DNA of 64,000 nt from Atopobacter sp. AH10 (GCF_003664595.1 NZ_QXPZ01000019.1:62001-126000); one strand, 5' to 3'; numbered from the stretch's first letter, positions 53,142 through 62,634 are shown. Translations and numbers: made by a program. Notes: generated by a model not told the origin, from the sequence alone.

Positions 53142-54065
53142 ATGGCTAGTATTACGGTGATTGGATCCAATATGATGGATTTGAATACTTATGTGAAACG
53201 GATGCCTCTGTTAGGAGAAACTTTTGTAGGTGATGCTTTTGCGATAGGCTTTGGAGGAAAGGGAGCCAACCAAGCTATAGCGATTTCTCGTTTGGGAACT
53301 CCGGTTCATTTGATTACGATGGTTGGGAACGATAATTTTGGTCAACAACAATTAGACAATTATGAGCAGAACCATATCAGCTTAAAGGGCGTTGGTGTGG
53401 GTCATCAATCGAATGGTGTGGCCTCTATTTTTGTGGATGAAAATGCCGAAAATAGTATAGTAATCGTCAAAGGGGCTAATATGGAACTGACTCCAGAATT
53501 TTTGGAGGAGAAAGTCGATCTGATCCAAACGGCAGATTTGCTTGTTTTGCAACAAGAAATTGCACTTGAAACGAACTATCGAGCCATAGATTTGGCTAAT
53601 CAGTACGATGTGCCCGTCCTTTTGAATCCTGCTCCTGCTAACAAGGATTTAGACTTGGCTTATGTGGCGAAGGTAGATTATTTTACGCCGAATGAAACAG
53701 AATTGGCTGCCTTGACAGGGATGGCAACAGATAGTATTGAATCGATTGAAGAGGCTGGAAGAAGCCTTATCGCTAAAGGGGTAAAGAATCTCTTGGTTAC
53801 CATGGGGTCAAAGGGTGTACTTTATTTAAGTGACAAAGATTCTGTTCTTGTGCCAGCTATGAAAGTTGAAGCAGTGGATTCTACTGGAGCAGGGGATGCT
53901 TTTATAGGAAGCTTTGCCCATTATTTAGTCAATGGCGCCAATATCCCAGAAGCTATTCAAAAGGCTAATCGTTACGCTGCTGTGACCGTGACCCGTAGAG
54001 GAACTCAAAAATCTTATCCAACAGAAAAAGAATTTCAAGATATACTGAAGGAATGGGAAGACTAA
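53142..54065 (+). CDS. PfkB-family sugar kinase (ribokinase-like)
   Basis: Kinase of 307 residues, ribokinase subfamily. N-terminal GFGGKGANQAIAISRLG, the central LLNPAPA and NETELAALTG, and the C-terminal DSTGAGDAFIGSFAHYL with catalytic Asp. It follows a nucleoside phosphorylase by two bases with a ribosome binding site in its end (AAGGAGGG). Ribokinase is the best name, but a nucleoside phosphorylase yields ribose-1-phosphate, which ribokinase does not use, so the substrate is open. Confidence 0.87.
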   Translation: MASITVIGSNMMDLNTYVKRMPLLGETFVGDAFAIGFGGKGANQAIAISRLGTPVHLITMVGNDNFGQQQLDNYEQNHISLKGVGVGHQSNGVASIFVDENAENSIVIVKGANMELTPEFLEEKVDLIQTADLLVLQQEIALETNYRAIDLANQYDVPVLLNPAPANKDLDLAYVAKVDYFTPNETELAALTGMATDSIESIEEAGRSLIAKGVKNLLVTMGSKGVLYLSDKDSVLVPAMKVEAVDSTGAGDAFIGSFAHYLVNGANIPEAIQKANRYAAVTVTRRGTQKSYPTEKEFQDILKEWED

Positions 54066-54100
54066 AAAAGTATAAAGCCAAAATCTGAAGAAATAGATAT

Positions 54101-54222
54101 AAGGGGCTGGGACAAAAGTCCTAAAAATGAAAAAAGTACGTCAATCGAAGCTTTAAAAGCTTGATTTGACGTACTTTTTTATTGGAGCTCTCTCGATTAG
54201 CAGACTTTTGTCCCAACCCCTT
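54101..54222. repeat. Inverted-repeat element with nested hairpin
   Basis: Outer arms AAGGGGCTGGGACAAAAGTC (54101-54120) and GACTTTTGTCCCAACCCCTT (54203-54222) are near-perfect inverted repeats. A second long hairpin lies within (AAAAAGTACGTCAA/TTGACGTACTTTTT, about 54130-54178). I recall this TGGGACAAAAG-type repeat as common in Lactobacillales. It may terminate the kinase gene. The remaining 54223-54543 contains no gene that I can support. Confidence 0.75.
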
Positions 54223-54543
54223 TTAGAATTTCCACAGTTCGTAGGAGGGTTAGCTAAATAGATATTTACTTAACTAGAGCCAAAAGAGAATGGTCATCTG
54301 CTAGCCATGTTAAGCACGCCAATGAATGACAAACTGTTGCAAGCTCTGCTTTTATACAGCTTGTTTGAGGCTGGCGAGTTGAGAGACCGTGGCTCGAAAG
54401 GGTGCCATGGCTGTTGAACAGATGACCAAGTCTCTAAAAGCTCTAGCTGTTGGCTAAAAATAATTAATAACCCGAAATAATAAGCATTGTAGCTGGCTAT
54501 CGACCGCTTACAGAATGTTTATCATGAAGAGATCGAGAAAAGA

Positions 54544-56643
54544 TTAAAATTGATAGACGAGGGTCTCTTTATGTTGCTTGAGTTGACTTAGGATGTCTTG
54601 GTAAATATGTTCAGAAGAAGACTGATAAGATAATCCCAGAAGGATAGCTTGTCCTATAATCTTTTCAATAGCGATCGTATGGAATATATAATGCTTGTCC
54701 TGATATTGCAGGCGCTGACTATTCATAAAATGATTCTTTGAAAAGGCTAGGAAGGGGTAATTTCTTTGGATGCTACGTTCTTGATAGAGGTGGGTTCTTG
54801 GCACACAAACCCCAGAATTAGCTAAGAATTCTTGGGTTCGATATTGATATAACCATTTAAAAAATAGAACAGCTTCCGATATTTTAGGAGAGGCTTGACT
54901 AATTCCCATGACACCACCACCGAATGCAGGGCAATTACCAGGGATAGAAGTGTAAAGACTATTTTTATTCCTGATTTGGTTTAAATGGTTGGAATAGCCA
55001 ATGATCAAAGATGATTCTCCCGCATTATAAGCTTTAATTTCGTCAGACCACCAAGAACTATTAAGCTTTTTGGCATAGCTAGAGATTTCCCGATAGCAGT
55101 TAAGAACCTTTAGAAAAGTAGAGCGAGAGAGAATAAATTCTCCCTCTTTATAAGAAATTTCTCCTCCTTCAGAAAAATAGTAAGGTAAAAATTCAGAAGC
55201 TAGTAAAATCGCTGTTTGACTTGTAATAGCTAAAGGGTAGGCAGTCGTTTTTTCTGGAATATGGAGTTGATGGAAGAAACGGCAAAATTCTAAGAGATCG
55301 AAATAAGAACTAGGCGGACTTAGCTTTTTATTGTAGGAGTCTAAATAAGCTTTTTGTATCACCGGATCATTAAAGATATCTTCTCTGTACATCATGAGCT
55401 GAACAGAAGGATCGACCGGCAAGGCTAAGAAGTGATCCTGAACTGAGCAATAACGGGGATCGAAGTTAAGAGAGTTTCGAAGAATAGTCAAATCCTCTAA
55501 CTGATCGAGAGGGCGAAATAATTGTGACCCATACCAAGGAAAATAGCTGACGTCCAGGCGAATTAAATCGTAGTCTTTGGAAGAATTGCTTTCTAAAGTT
55601 TGGTTTAAATCTTGGAAGTTCATACAGGTAAGGTCTAAGTGAATATTTGTTTCTGAGTAGCAACAAGAAACAAGTTGCCTCAAAACTTTAGCAAAAGGAT
55701 TATCCAGTAATAAAATGCGCAGCTGAGTTTCTTTAGCTAATGGTCTAACGGTTAAGGAATTTGTGGAATAAATAGGGATGGACTTAGGAAAAGTTTTTGC
55801 CTCGGTAGATGAAAGCTTTGTAGCTGATAGGTAGTGGTCAATGTTAGAGGCAATCGCATTACTGGAAAAATAAAAGTGATGGCTCACGAGAGAGTCATAG
55901 CAATATTTTTGTTCCTTGCTAGAAATGAGCCAAATAGATCCAAGAGGGGAAGAGTGAATTTTTGCGGATAAAAGCAAATCTTCCAAATCAGATTCAGAGC
56001 AGACGATAAAGTTATCGGTAGATTTTAAGGGAAAGATATTTGTCAATTGAGCTTTAGTTAAACAGATTAATTGATCCTTATCTTTGAAATTCTGCATGAG
56101 GGCATTAGAAATGTTAAAACCAGAAGAATCGTCAAGAATATAATATCTTTCATTTTTTGAGATCTGTTCTGTCAATTCTGTGGCATCAAATGCTAAAGAT
56201 TGACCGTATTGACTTTCTCCGATCACTAAAAGCTTTGACTGAGGAACAAGTTGTAAGAGTTCTTCAGAAGTATGGGTGGTCGTTATAAGAGCTTTGTATT
56301 GGCCACTTTTAAGTAAATTGCGTAAGTCGGATAAATCAAAAAGATTATCTATTTCAATGACTTTAAGAATAAGCGATTGTTGTTCTAAATGATGCAATAA
56401 GTCTGTTATTAAGGGCTCTAGACAAGAAGAAAGGTGATGAATTAAAAAAATTATTTCATTAGACTCATTTGCCTTCATTGTTTGAGCAGTGTTGTTTTTG
56501 ATATAACCGAGTTCTTTAACGGCTTGTTCGACTTTTCGAATAGTAGAAATTTTAACATTACCTTTTTTGTTTAAGACATTTGAAACAGTTCCTATGCTGA
56601 CGCCTGAAGCCTTGGCGATGTCTGCTATAGTAGCGCCTCTCAT
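54544..56643 (-). CDS. LacI-type regulator fused to ABC solute-binding domain
   Basis: Protein of 699 residues. A LacI HTH occupies residues 1-55 (ATIADIAKASGVSIGTVSNVLNKKGNVKISTIRKV). A middle part of about 60-290 is weakly like a LacI ligand domain. The region of about 310-690 resembles a family 1 extracellular solute-binding protein: FLALPVDPSVQLMMYREDIF, AYNAGESSLIIGYS, PAFGGGVMGIS, AVLFFKWLYQYRTQEFL and NSGVCVPR. No signal peptide, so it senses ligand in the cytoplasm. The start ending at 56643 follows AAGGAAGGTGCCCC. Divergent from an ABC importer with twin LacI-type operators, which it surely regulates. Confidence 0.85.
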   Translation of the reverse strand: MRGATIADIAKASGVSIGTVSNVLNKKGNVKISTIRKVEQAVKELGYIKNNTAQTMKANESNEIIFLIHHLSSCLEPLITDLLHHLEQQSLILKVIEIDNLFDLSDLRNLLKSGQYKALITTTHTSEELLQLVPQSKLLVIGESQYGQSLAFDATELTEQISKNERYYILDDSSGFNISNALMQNFKDKDQLICLTKAQLTNIFPLKSTDNFIVCSESDLEDLLLSAKIHSSPLGSIWLISSKEQKYCYDSLVSHHFYFSSNAIASNIDHYLSATKLSSTEAKTFPKSIPIYSTNSLTVRPLAKETQLRILLLDNPFAKVLRQLVSCCYSETNIHLDLTCMNFQDLNQTLESNSSKDYDLIRLDVSYFPWYGSQLFRPLDQLEDLTILRNSLNFDPRYCSVQDHFLALPVDPSVQLMMYREDIFNDPVIQKAYLDSYNKKLSPPSSYFDLLEFCRFFHQLHIPEKTTAYPLAITSQTAILLASEFLPYYFSEGGEISYKEGEFILSRSTFLKVLNCYREISSYAKKLNSSWWSDEIKAYNAGESSLIIGYSNHLNQIRNKNSLYTSIPGNCPAFGGGVMGISQASPKISEAVLFFKWLYQYRTQEFLANSGVCVPRTHLYQERSIQRNYPFLAFSKNHFMNSQRLQYQDKHYIFHTIAIEKIIGQAILLGLSYQSSSEHIYQDILSQLKQHKETLVYQF

Positions 56644-56716
56644 GTGGGGCACCTTCCTTTCATAATTATCAAGAAAAATACTGATGGGACGAGCTTTTAC
56701 CCATATTTTACAATAA

Positions 56717-56804
56717 AAATTAAAACGTTTCAAATTTCATGTTGACGTTTTCAAAAATACAGGTATAATGAACTTGCGAGCGAAAATTAAAACGTTTCAA
56801 TTTT
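56717..56804. promoter_or_regulatory. Twin LacI-type operators and promoter
   Basis: Operators 56717-56737 and 56784-56804 share the palindromic AAATTAAAACGTTTCAA core with CG centres at 56726/27 and 56793/94, 67 bases apart. Between them are TTGACG (56742-56747) and TATAAT (56764-56769), 16-base spacer, driving the importer. The central CG is typical of LacI-family sites. This arrangement suits looping repression. Confidence 0.85.
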
Positions 56805-56823
56805 GGAAAGCGAGGAGAAAGAA

Positions 56824-57882
56824 ATGAAAAAAGTTTTGAAAGCCGTTGCATTATTGTCCGCTATTACTATTGGTAGCTTTGCATGCGGAAAAGCTGGTCA
56901 GGCAGAGAACAGTGCCTCTAAGTCGGATTCGAATGAAAAAATTGTCGTTTATTCCAACTCTGTTAGTGATGGACGGGGAGATTTTCTAAAAGAAGAAGCT
57001 AAAAAGGCTGGCTTCGATATTGAAATTGCCGATCTAGGAGGGAACGATCTTCTCAACCGGGTTATTGCGGAAAAAGATGCTCCTGTTGCAGATGTTGTCT
57101 TTGGGATGAATCAAATGATGTTTTCAAAAGTCGCTAAAGAAGGCATATTAGAAAGTTATAAACCAAAATGGTTAAAGGATGTTGATCCACAATTGGTGGA
57201 TACAAAAAATGAATTTTCTCCACTTCAAGAGCAACGGGTATTTATGATCTATAATGCTGATAAGATCAAGCCTCAAGATGCACCGAAGTCTTGGGAAGAA
57301 TTAGCCAAGAGTGGTAAAAAATATATTGTGCCCAAAGGACTTGGAGGGGCAACTTCTAATGCTATTGCCTATAGTATGTTGATGAATTATCGCGATAAAG
57401 GTGGGAAATATGACATTTCTAAAAAAGGATGGAAAGCTATCCAAGATTACTTTAAAAATGGGAATGTTCCAGCAGAAGGGCAATCAGAAATTGCCGAGTT
57501 AGCTAATGGGAAGGCAGACTATTCTTATACTTGGTTAAGTAATGTGCCAATCGTTGAAAAGAGCTTCAATATGAAGTTAGGTATTGTCAACCCAACATAT
57601 GGCGTCCCTCAAACTGTGGAACAAGTGGGGATTATCAAGAAAAAGGATAGCAATAAGAAAGTTAAAGCCTTTGTTGACTTTTTGGGAAGCGATAAATTAC
57701 AGGCTGAATGGGCTAAGAAATTTGGATCAGCTCCAGTGAACAAGAAAGCGCAAGCGAACATCAATCCACGGATAAAACAAATTTTGAAAGAAACCACTCC
57801 TCAAAAGAATGATTACAAATTTATCAACGCTCATTTAGATGATTGGGTGGAACATATTGAATTAAACGTCTTGTCTCATTAA
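56824..57882 (+). CDS. ABC transporter substrate-binding lipoprotein
   Basis: Solute-binding lipoprotein of 352 residues. The signal peptide ends with a true lipobox (GSFAC, Cys21). The mature part resembles the iron/phosphonate/thiamin/polyamine-type family 1 binding proteins: IVVYSNSVSDGR at the start, VADVVFGMNQMMF, VFMIYNADK and SWEELAKSGKKYIVPKG. The start at 56824 follows GAGGAGAAAGAA. In an operon with ATPase, fused permease and glycerophosphodiesterase, so a phosphodiester such as a glycerophosphodiester is a plausible ligand (inference). Confidence 0.88.
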   Translation: MKKVLKAVALLSAITIGSFACGKAGQAENSASKSDSNEKIVVYSNSVSDGRGDFLKEEAKKAGFDIEIADLGGNDLLNRVIAEKDAPVADVVFGMNQMMFSKVAKEGILESYKPKWLKDVDPQLVDTKNEFSPLQEQRVFMIYNADKIKPQDAPKSWEELAKSGKKYIVPKGLGGATSNAIAYSMLMNYRDKGGKYDISKKGWKAIQDYFKNGNVPAEGQSEIAELANGKADYSYTWLSNVPIVEKSFNMKLGIVNPTYGVPQTVEQVGIIKKKDSNKKVKAFVDFLGSDKLQAEWAKKFGSAPVNKKAQANINPRIKQILKETTPQKNDYKFINAHLDDWVEHIELNVLSH

Positions 57883-58021
57883 AAGACATAGTTGTGAACT
57901 ATTCAACTCGATGACTTGTTTTAAATATGTAGATCAATGAGTATCAGAAGAGGAGATAATCAGCTGGAACATATTGAACTTATGCTAGTGTTGGACAAGA
58001 AGATGAAAGGCGGTTTTAGTT

Positions 58022-59038
58022 ATGATCACTTTTAAGGATGTGGAAATTCGGTACGGCGATTTTGTCGCTGTACCGAAGCTCAATTTTACGGTTCAAGAAG
58101 GGGAATTTTTCACCTTATTAGGCCCTTCTGGTTGCGGTAAAACGACTACCCTTCGTGCTTTAGCAGGTTTTTTAAAACCTAGCCATGGAAGGGTAGAAGT
58201 AGATGGAGTGGATATTACAAATGTGCCAATTGACGAGCGACAAATTGGGATGGTTTTTCAAAGTTATGCTCTTTTCCCAACGATGACAGCCTTCGATAAT
58301 ATAGCCTTTGGGTTAAAAGTAGAGAAAAGGCCAGCAGCTTATATTAAAGAACGTGTGCATGAATTAGCCAAGATGGTTGATTTGAATGAAGAACAATTGG
58401 AGAAAAACGTGTCCAATATGTCTGGTGGTCAACAACAACGTGTGGCTATCGCAAGAGCTTTAGCCAAAAAGCCAAAAATTTTGGTAATGGATGAACCTTT
58501 ATCTAATCTGGATGCTAAATTAAGAAAAAGTCTTAGGAAAGACATCAAAAATTTTCAACAAAAATTTGGGATTACTACCGTTTATGTTACACATGATCAG
58601 GAAGAAGCTTTGATGTTATCTGATCGAATAGCTGTCTTTAATAAAGGTAAAATAGAACAAATTGGTCATTCAGATGAAATATATAATCAATCAGCAACTG
58701 AGTTTGTATGTAACTTTATAGGTGAAGCCAATCAATTGACTGTTAAGGATTTGGAACGATTGAAGCTAGATATTCCTGAACAAGATAATTATGATTCCTT
58801 CTACATTCGTCCAGAAAAAGTTTCATTTTCAAGAGAGTGTAGTGACGAAAGGCAATTAGAAGGAAAAATCGTGCATAAAGAGTTTTATGGGATGTACGGC
58901 TATTATTCTATCGATATTCAAGGGACACAATTACTTTCTTTTCAACGGGAATCTAAAGCTGGTCACCATCAAATTGGTGAAGTGGTTTTTGTAGATGTGA
59001 AATCAGACAATGTATTGAAATATCAATCTAAAAAATAG
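58022..59038 (+). CDS. ABC transporter ATPase
   Basis: Cytoplasmic ATPase of 338 residues of the PotA/FbpC/UgpC type. Walker A is GPSGCGKTT, the signature is MSGGQQQRVAIARAL, Walker B is ILVMDEPLSNLDAKLRK, and the C-terminal TOBE domain covers about 240-338. It energises the following permease. The ribosome binding site is moderate (AAAGGCGG). Confidence 0.9.
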   Translation: MITFKDVEIRYGDFVAVPKLNFTVQEGEFFTLLGPSGCGKTTTLRALAGFLKPSHGRVEVDGVDITNVPIDERQIGMVFQSYALFPTMTAFDNIAFGLKVEKRPAAYIKERVHELAKMVDLNEEQLEKNVSNMSGGQQQRVAIARALAKKPKILVMDEPLSNLDAKLRKSLRKDIKNFQQKFGITTVYVTHDQEEALMLSDRIAVFNKGKIEQIGHSDEIYNQSATEFVCNFIGEANQLTVKDLERLKLDIPEQDNYDSFYIRPEKVSFSRECSDERQLEGKIVHKEFYGMYGYYSIDIQGTQLLSFQRESKAGHHQIGEVVFVDVKSDNVLKYQSKK

Positions 59039-59050
59039 GGGGGGAGAAAG

Positions 59051-60814
59051 GTGAAGTTACATAAAAAAATAAGCAGAGGCTCCAAAAAAATGAATAGCAC
59101 TATCGCTATGATGATTTTTATGTCCTTCCTCATGTGGTTTATTGTGGCCTTTATTCTTTTCCCTAATCTTGAAGTCTTGAAAAGCGTATTTATTTCTAAT
59201 GGTGGATTGTCTCTTGATGTTATTCGAAAAATCATTCACTCAGAACGAGCCATGAGAGGGATCGGTAATTCCTTCTTGTTAGCTGTTTCTCTAACGATCA
59301 CTACAAGTATTATTGGTATTCTAGAAATTTTGTTTTTGGAATATTTTGAGATTAAAGGGAGAAGATTTCTTAATCTATGTTATATGATCCCCTTGATATT
59401 TGGTGGGATTATGCTAGCAAATGGGTATTTATTTACTTATGGGTCTATGGGTTATGTGACGAAATTTTTGCTTCAACTGATGCCTAATTTACCAAGGAAT
59501 TGGTTTAGTGGCTATGGTGCTGTTCTTTTCTTAATGTCATTTGCGTGTACGACAAATTATATGATATTCTTTCGTAATTCATTTAAGAGTTTGGATTACC
59601 AAACAATTGAAGCAGCTAAAGGCCTAGGTGCGAGTGACTGGATGGTCTTGACTAAGGTTGTTCTACCAACGTTAAAACCCATATTGATGACCTGTATGAT
59701 TCTTCTTTTCCAAACAGGTTTAATGGCTATGTCTGCTCCGTTGATGGTGGGAGGTCCAAAGTTTGAGACGATTGGTCCCTTAATTTTGACCTTTACCCAA
59801 CGGCCAGCTTCACGATCTTTAGCGGCTGTATTATCCTTGTTTTTAGGCTCATTCCAATTATTACTCTTATATATCATTCAACGTAATGAAAAGAAGGGGA
59901 ACTACTTATCCGTATCTAAGGTTAAAACACATATCAAGCGTGTGGCTATTGCTAGTCGAAGCTTTAAAATAATTGCTTACGTTCTAGCCTATGCGTTTGC
60001 TTTAATTAATTTGATTCCTTTACTTATTGTCGTCCTTTTCTCTTTTACCAATTATCAAACGATCATTACAAGAGAATTGAGTTTATCCTCCTTCACCTTG
60101 AGTAATTATGCAAGTATCTTTTGGGATAAAACGGCTTACAATCCATTTGTCTCTAGTGTGCTGTATTCAGCTTTAGCAGCTATTATTGCTGTATCGCTTA
60201 TGACAGTGACTGCACGTATTATTTTTAAACATAGGAATCGTTGGACAGATATGTTGGAACTAATGCTTCATATTCCATGGGTCTTACCTAGTCTCATGTT
60301 TGCTTTAGGATTAGTGCTTACTTATTCCTTGCCAAGAGGGATCATGTTTAATTATGTATTGACAGGATCTTTGGTGATTATGCTGATGGCTTATATCGTC
60401 GTTATGTTGCCTAACACCTATAGATTCCTAAAAGCCTCCTATTTTGCCGTAGATGCTAATTTAGAAGACGCAGCCAAGATTTTAGGAGCCAATCCTGTTT
60501 ATACCTTCTTGAAAATTGTTTTTCCAATTATTTTACCGACTGTTCTAGCCATGCTAGCGATTAATTTCAATGGTAAACTAGGGGATTACGATTTATCCGT
60601 TTTCCTATATAACCCAATTGCTAAACCAGTTGGGGTAGTAATCAGGGCTAATTCAAATCCTGAAAATGGCGTGCAAGGACTAGCTATGAATTTTGTTTAT
60701 TCGGTTATCTTGATGATGATTAATGCCTTAGTCTTCTTCTTTGTCTATGCAGATGGAAAAGAGAAGATCAAAAATATATTTGTGGGAAGAAAGAAGTTGA
60801 AAGGGAATGCTTAA
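59051..60814 (+). CDS. ABC transporter permease, two fused domains
   Basis: Membrane protein of 587 residues made of two fused permease domains, as in FbpB/PotBC fusions. The two EAA loops are QTIEAAKGLGASDWMVLTKVVLPTLKP (about 182-208) and NLEDAAKILGANPVYTFLKIVFPIILP (about 470-497). About 12 helices. The start is a GTG at 59051 after GGGGGAGAAAG. It overlaps the phosphodiesterase gene by eight bases. Confidence 0.88.
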   Translation: MKLHKKISRGSKKMNSTIAMMIFMSFLMWFIVAFILFPNLEVLKSVFISNGGLSLDVIRKIIHSERAMRGIGNSFLLAVSLTITTSIIGILEILFLEYFEIKGRRFLNLCYMIPLIFGGIMLANGYLFTYGSMGYVTKFLLQLMPNLPRNWFSGYGAVLFLMSFACTTNYMIFFRNSFKSLDYQTIEAAKGLGASDWMVLTKVVLPTLKPILMTCMILLFQTGLMAMSAPLMVGGPKFETIGPLILTFTQRPASRSLAAVLSLFLGSFQLLLLYIIQRNEKKGNYLSVSKVKTHIKRVAIASRSFKIIAYVLAYAFALINLIPLLIVVLFSFTNYQTIITRELSLSSFTLSNYASIFWDKTAYNPFVSSVLYSALAAIIAVSLMTVTARIIFKHRNRWTDMLELMLHIPWVLPSLMFALGLVLTYSLPRGIMFNYVLTGSLVIMLMAYIVVMLPNTYRFLKASYFAVDANLEDAAKILGANPVYTFLKIVFPIILPTVLAMLAINFNGKLGDYDLSVFLYNPIAKPVGVVIRANSNPENGVQGLAMNFVYSVILMMINALVFFFVYADGKEKIKNIFVGRKKLKGNA

Positions 60815-61643
60815 TAAAGCGTTAAGTCAATTATTAGATCAAAAGAAAACATTGATTATGTTGCATAGAGGATCTCATGGTGGTAATATTATCGAAAATA
60901 CATTAAATGCTGTTGAAATCGCTGGGAAAAGAGGGGCTGATATCGCAGAAATTGATGTGGTTCAATCGACAGATGGGATATTTTATGTTTTTCATGACGG
61001 GCGAGAACCCGAGCTTTTAAAGGAAGAAAAAAATATCAATCAAATGAGCTCAGAAGAAATTGATGCCTGCTCTTACTACAATGAATTAAATTGTAAACTT
61101 CATAAGAAGGTTGAAAGACTAGGAGATTTGCTTAGCCAGTTAGAGCCAGGGCATTTGATCAATATTGATCGATCTTGGACGCACTGGGATAAATTGCTGG
61201 ACTTCTTGGACCAATTTAAAGAACATCGGGACTACCTTTTGTTGAAATCCCCAGTTCAAAAAGAATATTTAGACCTATTGGACCAACATGAGGTGAAGTA
61301 CCCTTATTTTCCAATTATTAAGAATGTAGAAGAGTTAAAGCTAGTTGAAAGTTACCAAAATATTAATTTGATAGGTTTTGAAGTCATTCAACGAGAAGGC
61401 AATTTAGACTTCTTTTATTCAGAAGAATTCACTCGATACAAAAATGGCGACTATTTTATCTTGGCCAATGCGATTAATTTAGATGATGATATAAAACTAT
61501 TTGGCCCGTATACTGATGAATTGGCGATCACAAAAGATCCAGATCTCGCTTGGGGGAAATTGATGGATATGGGAATTAACTGCATTCAAACCGATTGGGT
61601 GGATTTGCTATATAGATACCGGAAAGAGAGATATGGTTTGTAG
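60807..61643 (+). CDS. Glycerophosphodiester phosphodiesterase family protein
   Basis: GDPD-family TIM-barrel hydrolase of 278 residues, no signal peptide, so cytoplasmic. Catalytic/metal motifs in order: HRG (LHRGSHGG near residue 20), ENT (IIENTLNA), E-x-D (EIDVVQSTDG) and HD (VFHDG). Start overlaps the permease gene by eight bases, so it is translationally coupled to the importer. It would hydrolyse imported glycerophosphodiesters to glycerol-3-phosphate and an alcohol, as UgpQ does in the Ugp system. Confidence 0.88.
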   Translation: MLNKALSQLLDQKKTLIMLHRGSHGGNIIENTLNAVEIAGKRGADIAEIDVVQSTDGIFYVFHDGREPELLKEEKNINQMSSEEIDACSYYNELNCKLHKKVERLGDLLSQLEPGHLINIDRSWTHWDKLLDFLDQFKEHRDYLLLKSPVQKEYLDLLDQHEVKYPYFPIIKNVEELKLVESYQNINLIGFEVIQREGNLDFFYSEEFTRYKNGDYFILANAINLDDDIKLFGPYTDELAITKDPDLAWGKLMDMGINCIQTDWVDLLYRYRKERYGL

Positions 61644-61654
61644 GGGATGAAGAA

Positions 61655-62362
61655 ATGTTGAAATTAAGTCTATTGGACATGAGTATCCGCTTAAGTCTAG
61701 CGCTTGTTATTGGGGGCGTGGTTGGCTTTGAAAGGGAAAAGAAAAATAGACCAGCCGGAATAAGAACCCATATTTTAGTTTGTTTAAGTGCATGCCTTTT
61801 AGGTTTAGTTCAACAGTCTATCAGTTTAGAAGCTTTAGATATTGTCCACCATTATAAGGAACTAGCTGGTGTAGTTAAATTTGATCAGGCGAGATTGGTT
61901 TGTCAAGTCGTTAGTGGGATTGGTTTTTTAGGTGCAGGGACGATCATCGTTTCAAAACATCAAGTCTTAGGATTGACGACAGCAGCTTCATTATGGGCTA
62001 GTGCAGCAGAGGGGATAGCTATTGGTATGGGCTATTATCAAGTAGCTATTCTGGGGATTATCTTTATCATGATTTCACTACTAGCCGTGAAAAAAGTTAT
62101 TGTTGTGCCAAAGATCAGAAATTTAGAAATTCAATACATTCATCGTGTGGCGACCAAAGAGTTCCTTAACCAGTATTTTGAACGTAATGGCATATATATT
62201 GATGATGTGACTTTTGATCTCAGTATACGAAATGGACAAAAAATTTATAAAAATACCTACACGATCAATTTGCCTAAACATATGACCTATACGGAAGTCA
62301 TTGAGGATATTTCCATGTTCTCTAATGTCCAAAAAATCCGTTTAGTGACGATTGCTGACTAG
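61655..62362 (+). CDS. MgtC/SapB family protein
   Basis: Membrane protein of 235 residues. N-terminal MgtC/SapB domain of about four helices: LSLALVIGGVVGFEREKKNRPAGIRTHILVCLS, the conserved VVSGIGFLGAGTIIV and GLTTAASLWASAAEGIAIGMG. The C-terminal part (about 145-235) looks like the ACT-like cytosolic domain. Ribosome binding site AGGGGATGAAGAA. Last gene of the phosphodiester operon, 11 bases after it. Links to Mg2+ or phosphate homeostasis are known in the family; role here is open. Confidence 0.88.
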   Translation: MLKLSLLDMSIRLSLALVIGGVVGFEREKKNRPAGIRTHILVCLSACLLGLVQQSISLEALDIVHHYKELAGVVKFDQARLVCQVVSGIGFLGAGTIIVSKHQVLGLTTAASLWASAAEGIAIGMGYYQVAILGIIFIMISLLAVKKVIVVPKIRNLEIQYIHRVATKEFLNQYFERNGIYIDDVTFDLSIRNGQKIYKNTYTINLPKHMTYTEVIEDISMFSNVQKIRLVTIAD

Positions 62363-62449
62363 CTTTTGATTGGAATGGTTTAATAAGTAGCAGCTTGTTG
62401 AAATCTAGAAAAGAGACTAGTTGAGCGAGAAGAATTTTTCATACGAAAA

Positions 62450-62604
62450 GTAGATAGGATTGCTCTATAGGAGAAAGCCTAATAAAAGTAGACAGGATTA
62501 ATCTATAGAAGAGAGCCTCCTAAAAGCAGGCAGTATTAATTTATAGAGGAAAGCCTTTTAAAAGCAGTAGCCAGGATTGATCTATAGAAGAAAACCTCCT
62601 AAAA
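62450..62604 (+). repeat. Degenerate 38-bp tandem repeats
   Basis: Units at 62450-62487, 62488-62525, 62526-62563 and 62564-62604 share GTAGACAGGATTAATCTATAGAAGAGAGCCTCCTAAAA. The last unit runs into the stem of a terminator. Stops interrupt all frames. Confidence 0.85.
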
Positions 62605-62634
62605 GTTGATTTGAACAGCTTTGGGAGGCTTTTT
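62593..62634 (+). terminator. Terminator after mgtC-like gene
   Basis: CCTCCTAAAAG pairs with CTTTGGGAGG, followed by CTTTTT. It lies over the end of the repeat array. Confidence 0.7.
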
